This document shows positions 59,801 to 64,000 of a stretch of DNA of 64,000 nt, in pieces. The notes under the pieces were generated by a model. The model searched no databases and was not told the DNA's origin. It saw nothing but the letters and a program-made list of their open reading frames with translations. The position numbers and the translations under genes were made by a program. The DNA comes from Micromussa lordhowensis. Taxonomy: Eukaryota > Cnidaria > Anthozoa > Scleractinia > Lobophylliidae. The first letter of the stretch is position 1. Each line of letters begins with the position of its first letter. The stretch is from contig OZ026599.1 of assembly GCA_964020085.1 (NCBI GenBank), positions 31,733,125 through 31,797,124 on the forward strand. Reading direction: 5' to 3'.

Positions 59801-62800
59801 TGTCATGCCAATTGTGTTCGCCCGAGTCCTTTGTTCTTGTGAAGAAAATTGTACCCGTTTGGGTTTGTCGCTTTTTAAGCTTTTTCTCAAGGTTTTACCT
59901 TCCTAGTGATGAGGTAAATGTTTATGTTGTATAGTGAAGAGGCCGGCTTTGAACCATTTTAGCCGACTAGTCTAACCTTTGTCGCTCAGTTAGTTGTGAC
60001 ATCAAAAGGACTATTGTTTTATGTTTAATGACCAGACTTGCTTCGATGCAAGTTTTCTTGTGGGTCACTTACAAGTTCTGGACGTTTCTGACTTTGGTTC
60101 TTTTATTCAGTGATTGAGCTTGGTGATTGAAACGAGGTGAGAAACGTCGACAAATAGATTTTTTAACTGAAAAACTCCTTGTCCCAGGATTCAAGAAATG
60201 TTTAGGAAAGTCATCAGATATTTTTTCTTACATCCCTTCGATTGTGCGAATCTACTTCAATGGGGTTTGATAGCATTTAGCTCCCAACAATTGTTAAAGC
60301 TCCTTCAATGCAAAGATTCAGTGAAGACGCCTTTCTCTCCTATGTTTGATCACCACAATGAGTATGTCTGCGCATGCATCGATGACCACCAGTGTGCAAA
60401 AGAGCAACACCATCTGGACCAATGTTTTAAAAACAGTCCGTTATGTTTGTCGGACCACACAGCAATGCTAGCGACTTGTAACTAGAACTGATACGATATC
60501 CTTCACAGGCGTATCTTTTAGAAATTTGTAAACACCTCTGTGTGTGGCAATAGTCATGGTCGTTTAGCCTATGAACAGACTCCCATCGAGGGCTAAGAAG
60601 GCGAGAAAAATTGGCGAGCTTTAGGTCGTTTTGAAAAGCTTCAGAAACCTGAGTTAAGACCCGGCAAAGATGATTTATATTCCCATATTTTGGCCGACGT
60701 GGACGCAGTGAATGTTTTCGCGTTGTTTCAATGTTTACGAGTCGCCGCGATTTGTCGCATCATGTGTCTCGGCCTAAACGTGATCTGTTTTATCTTTAAC
60801 AAGACCAGATTATTACCAAGCATACCAGAACATACAGTTTTAATTATTTTTAGGCGCACGTCGTCTTGGTAAATTTACATACGTGTTGTGCGATCTGGAA
60901 AAGTTTCTCGTGGGAACTTTTTCCACCCACTATTTATCGTTTTATCCGTTTGTTTCCTTGGCGTGGTTTACATACTCCAGATTCACTTTACAAGTTTTCA
61001 GTCGAAACTGTAAAGAACTATTGTTTTGCTGATTTAATTAGTTCAAGTTCTCATTTTCGCCCGACACTTGAGGAACAGTCTGATTTTATTTTTAGTTCGG
61101 CTAGCATTTGTAATTTTAAGCATTCTAGCTCAGCGCAAATAGTGGCTGATCAATATATCGCGGCCGCGACATTTTGACCAGGGCGAACTATGAAACGTTT
61201 GATTCCATACAACTTTGTGAACAATGGACCACTTTAATTGGCTACCTTATTTCATAATAGCGTGTCAACATAACAAAAGGCAGTTTGAATAATATTCAAA
61301 CTGCCTTTTGTTATGTTGAGACGCTATTTTGAAAACAGATCACGTTTACAAAATGTAACTCGTCCAGTCTCTGGAATTTGATGACTAGTGTCGGGAAGAA
61401 AACTAAATTTTATTTTCGTTTTTTCCATCCTTCGAGTAAACGGTCGTTTGTGTGGGCTTTTCTTCCGGGCGTCCTAGCGAAGGTTTTGGCGGATAAAAGA
61501 ACGCTGCCGTGTGCTGGATTCGGCAACAACTTTGAAGTACAGTAACTCAGTTTAGCCAATCACAATACGTTGCGTAATTCATTTGAACGAATCACAGCGC
61601 GTTGCAGGCTAGGAACGTGCTTTGTCATAGCGTTGAATCGGACTTTTCACTTGCTAGCTTGAAGCCAATCGGACAACACAGGTTAGGAGCACTGAAGACG
61701 AGAAATTGGGACTTGAAGTGCCTTCCACGAAGAACCGCATCAAACTGAATGTCTGCAATTCCACACGCGTACCCCTGGAATTCAAACCGGCGAACTTAAT
61801 TTGTTCATACTTTCACGTACTGCGACGGGTTAGGTTTGTATTCCGGATGCCGTCTTAATTGTGGTAATTCTTAAAAATTCTATCCAGCTGGCGCTTTCCG
61901 GTTGTTTCATCCTTTGGTATAAAGTCAATATTATCACTTTCTCGTGATCCTACAGTAAACGTAAACTTTCTTGAAGCGTAAACAACTCGTTCGAGATTTC
62001 AGAGCCGCACAGCAACTGTAGCCGAAATTACTCCCCACGACACTGCTCCGATAAATTTTAAACACTGTAGTTAAGGAGCGTGAGCATTCCGGCAAATTAA
62101 CGAATTACTTTAAGTCGTAGCATTTTTGTGTATTAGCTTTTACAGGGGTTGTACCGAAGTCAACTGCCAACCGTAGACTTGACCCAAACATTTAATTTTG
62201 ACTCGACCGCCAAACAGTGTAATATGAAGACATGACTAATCATCGCAGTTATATACACAACTTTTACCCGGCTGCTTAAGTTGTGTATATAATTGCGATT
62301 GCGATGATCAATCATATCTTCGTATCTTTCTCCGCAGTTCAAATATATGATCTTTCATATATTTGTAATGTGTAAGTGTAGTGTCGTCTTTCTCCGTCAA
62401 CTTTTATAGTTTTTATTCGTTTTGTTAGAGCTGTTATTTAAAATGGCCTTTTGTTTATGGTCCAGTTGTACGTGAAGGACTTCGTGATAGAACTGTACTT
62501 CGTCCGAAGTAAATTTCCTATAAATCAGGTTACATCGTACTTTATTTAGTAAAATGAGACACTGTGATAATATTCAGAATTGATGGTGCAACCAGTCCCG
62601 AGAGGTTCAGAAGACAAAGGCCCGGCGGCCCTGTCTGATGACACGAACACAAAAGGAAGAAATATTTTGTTAATAGATCCTTTGCATAAATGGCGCCTAA
62701 ATTTGAATAACAATACTTTATGCATCCTAATTCGTGCTCATGTTTTCAGACAAAGAATTTTTCACATGAATGTGAGGCTAAGGATGTATAAGTATTGTTA

Positions 62801-64000
62801 TTCAACTTTAGGCGCCATTTATGCAAAGGTCTATGTCATCCAATATATATGACGGCGATGACATTTGGCGAAAGCCATGAATTCAGTAAAATTAAATCTC
62901 CTAATGTCGGTGTGACCTGCAGTTTTGTATTCGAAACTCGCAGTTGATATGCATACAAACTGACTCGAAAAAGCAGTCAAAACTTAAAAACGGTGGACAA
63001 AACAATTCAAGATTTTTTTAGTAATTTAATTAACAACATTGTGCTTTTATTTCAGACACACAAGCAAGCTCGTCTTCCAAAGAAGAGATGAATTTGAAGG
63101 ATTTTCCTGTCGTAGACAATTCTTTTTCATTACCCCAAAATGTTTTTGAAAGGGTTCTGGCGTCTCAAACGCGTGTTTCGATTAGCTCTCCTTCTTCGCC
63201 GAAAGAGTTCTCAAGTCCTTTGGTAAACTACTCTGCAGGTCAACAACAACGACGACGTTCTTCCGGTGCTTGCGCTATCGAGCTTACCGGAAGTGAAGCT
63301 AAGCGACCTCGCCTATCACCACCAATTGCCTCCGAGCAAGATTTCGCGCAGAGAAGGCATAATAATGCCAGAAAGCTTGAGCGAGAACAATTTAAGTTAC
63401 AGATCCTACAACGACTCGACAGTACTAAAAATAACATTTTAAAGTTGCTGAAGTTACAACATATGCAAAATCTGGTTCATTATTATGAGAATGACCCGCT
63501 TTCCAATCAAGCCAACAAGTCCACCGGGAGCTCTCAAAGAAGTGAACTTCAGTTTTATTCTCAGCAAGGTTCAACTTATGAGAGGCCATATCAGACGCCA
63601 ACTTTGGCTCCTATGCAGAATGATCCTAGACAAGTTTCTGTTTCACCAAACGCACAGGGCATAAACAGATCGTCCCATCTTCACTCTTCATCTCACAGCT
63701 TTCGACGCGTGCCTGGAATCAGCATTACTTCTGCTGATCAGTGGAAGGAACAGAGGACAAGTTATTCTTACAAGTCTAATGATTCGGTTGGCCTAGCCTG
63801 GGACCACAAGACACTTCCCAAAATTGTCGCGGTTCACTCCGTTATAAACGATGCAAACGCCAGTGCTACAAAAACCGTAAATCGCCCTACCGACATAACA
63901 GCCGTTGGTCGGGCTGATTGTGCGCACGAGAAGAGTGAGGTCCGGCAAAAGCAGATGCAAACACCAGTCATAAGCTTAACAAGTGAAGTCAACGATAGAA
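56851..64000 (+). CDS. Unidentified gene, 5' part: exons 1 and 2, runs off the window
   Basis: Exon 1 (56851-56986) encodes MDSLIYPGTDKLWPNRVADP through RICGYG and ends at G/GTGAGT in phase 1. Exon 2 starts at 63056 after TTTTATTTCAG and is open in the matching phase through base 64000 (about 314 codons), so at least 360 residues are visible. The protein is Ser/Gln/Asn-rich. It has RRRSSG and EAKRPRLSPP as likely nuclear localisation signals, then a charged helix RRHNNARKLEREQFKLQILQRLD continuing ILKLLKLQHMQ, possibly a coiled coil. The helix recalls a basic-leucine-zipper at first glance but lacks its conserved residues and regular heptads. I infer a nuclear regulator; family unknown. Additional small exons in the 6-kb intron cannot be excluded. 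Confidence 0.65.
57615..57820. mobile_element. Mutator-type MITE with 9-bp target duplication
   Basis: The terminal inverted repeats begin CGGTGTGCGACACTTGCAGA and are perfect over 29 bp. CTTTACTAG directly flanks both ends (57606-57614 and 57821-57829). A 9-bp duplication is characteristic of Mutator-like elements. The interior holds about three tandem copies of GGTTAGCCTGAATAGCACTCA-like units minus the last base. No coding capacity. Confidence 0.85.
57895..58087. repeat. Foldback element with GCAGGGGTAAAACGC ends
   Basis: The left end GCAGGGGTAAAACGCTGAAC pairs with the right end reading GGCGTTTTACCCCTGC. ATGCACTGTTTGCTTGC and TAGCTTTTATTTGTT are also mirrored. The right arm carries an expansion of CGGCGTGCGGCGT-like repeats that the left lacks. 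The terminal CAGGGG resembles hAT ends, but I see no target duplication. Confidence 0.75.
58266..58820. repeat. Inverted pair of tRNA-derived SINEs
   Basis: A minus-oriented copy (about 58346-58440) has AGCTCAGTTGGTAGAGCAC and GGTTCGAATCCCGTTCAGGC when read in reverse. A plus-oriented copy (58600-58690) has the same A and B boxes. Both are flanked by shared tails (CAATTTCAC, CATGTCTTCATATCTTCTCC, GATCTTTCAT). The anticodon arms are not tRNA-like, so no functional tRNA is called. Confidence 0.75.
58830..61250. other. Intron 1 of the 3' gene, nothing recognised
   Basis: AT-rich sequence with frames at 58955-59227, 60198-60485, 60690-60872 and 60866-61177. None has a recognisable motif or convincing splice borders on both sides. 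Confidence 0.35.
61255..61333. repeat. Perfect short hairpin element
   Basis: CATAACAAAAGGCAGTTTGA and its exact complement around ATAAT, with outer AATAGCGTGTCAA / TTGAGACGCTATT. It is about 78 bp with essentially no spacer. Confidence 0.85.
61334..62215. other. Intronic, nothing recognised
   Basis: No exon, RNA or inverted repeat that I can support. Confidence 0.35.
62219..62360. repeat. Foldback remnant related to the 58.3-58.8 kb SINE pair
   Basis: ATATGAAGACATGACTAATC and GATCAATCATATCTTCGTAT are inverted, with ATATACACAACTT mirrored inside. The tail CTCCGCAGTTCAAATATATG matches that of the SINE pair, but the tRNA-like core is absent. Confidence 0.65.
62675..62832. repeat. Hairpin element just upstream of exon 2
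   Basis: The arms CCTTTGCATAAATGGCGCCT and GAATAACAATACTTTA are repeated as complements at 62779-62828, with a spacer of about 50 bp. The open frame over 62580-62852 is read through it. Confidence 0.8.

Noticed and set aside
63105..63480. Basic leucine zipper in the 3' gene
   Set aside because: RRHNNARKLEREQF looks basic, but the invariant Asn/Ala/Arg spacing and leucine heptads are missing.

Overview
The window is animal nuclear DNA. It has AT-rich intergenic sequence, short phase-consistent exons with GT/AG borders, metazoan gene families (two rhodopsin-class GPCRs, a SoxB gene, a VPS37A gene) and a dense load of tRNA-derived SINEs and foldback (hairpin) elements. The style of the repeats and the single-exon GPCRs suggest an anthozoan cnidarian, most likely a stony coral. 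That species guess is inference. There is no operon, CRISPR array or prokaryotic feature.

Layout. 1-10.5 kb: a probable isolated minus-strand exon (883-1089), a plus-strand single-exon GPCR (3354-4280), a minus-strand single-exon GPCR (7062-5995), then a tRNA-Leu-derived SINE, two copies of one foldback family and an unusual inverted minisatellite built on AACCGGTT. 10.6-30.2 kb: a long, conspicuously hairpin-poor stretch whose only convincing gene is an intronless SoxB2-type transcription factor (25610-26350). 30.2-42.1 kb: a complete 15-exon VPS37A orthologue (384 aa, ESCRT-I subunit). Its introns hold three copies of one SINE, one with a perfect 16-bp target-site duplication, a pogo/Tigger-like element, several foldbacks and a palindrome of about 450 bp. 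42-44.6 kb: foldback elements and a TTA microsatellite. 44.6-56.3 kb: a minus-strand gene that I assembled as six phase-consistent exons (848 aa, unrecognised, probably nuclear). Its introns carry a pogo-like element, a minisatellite, a G-quadruplex-type tract and inverted repeats. 56.3-64 kb: a plus-strand gene, head-to-head with the previous one and about 570 bp away. Its first exon is at 56851-56986, then comes a 6-kb repeat-rich intron and a second exon open from 63056 through the end of the window.

Functional links. I see no multi-gene system. The clearest regulatory context is the 570-bp divergent intergenic region, with CCAAT and TATA elements and a cluster of AP-1/Maf-like TGACTCA sites. 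The most unusual non-genic features are the AACCGGTT minisatellite (matching the Grainyhead consensus) and the large nested palindromes. The two unrecognised proteins are the best candidates for something undescribed. Gene structures here are read by eye from splice consensus and reading phase, without transcripts or database searches.
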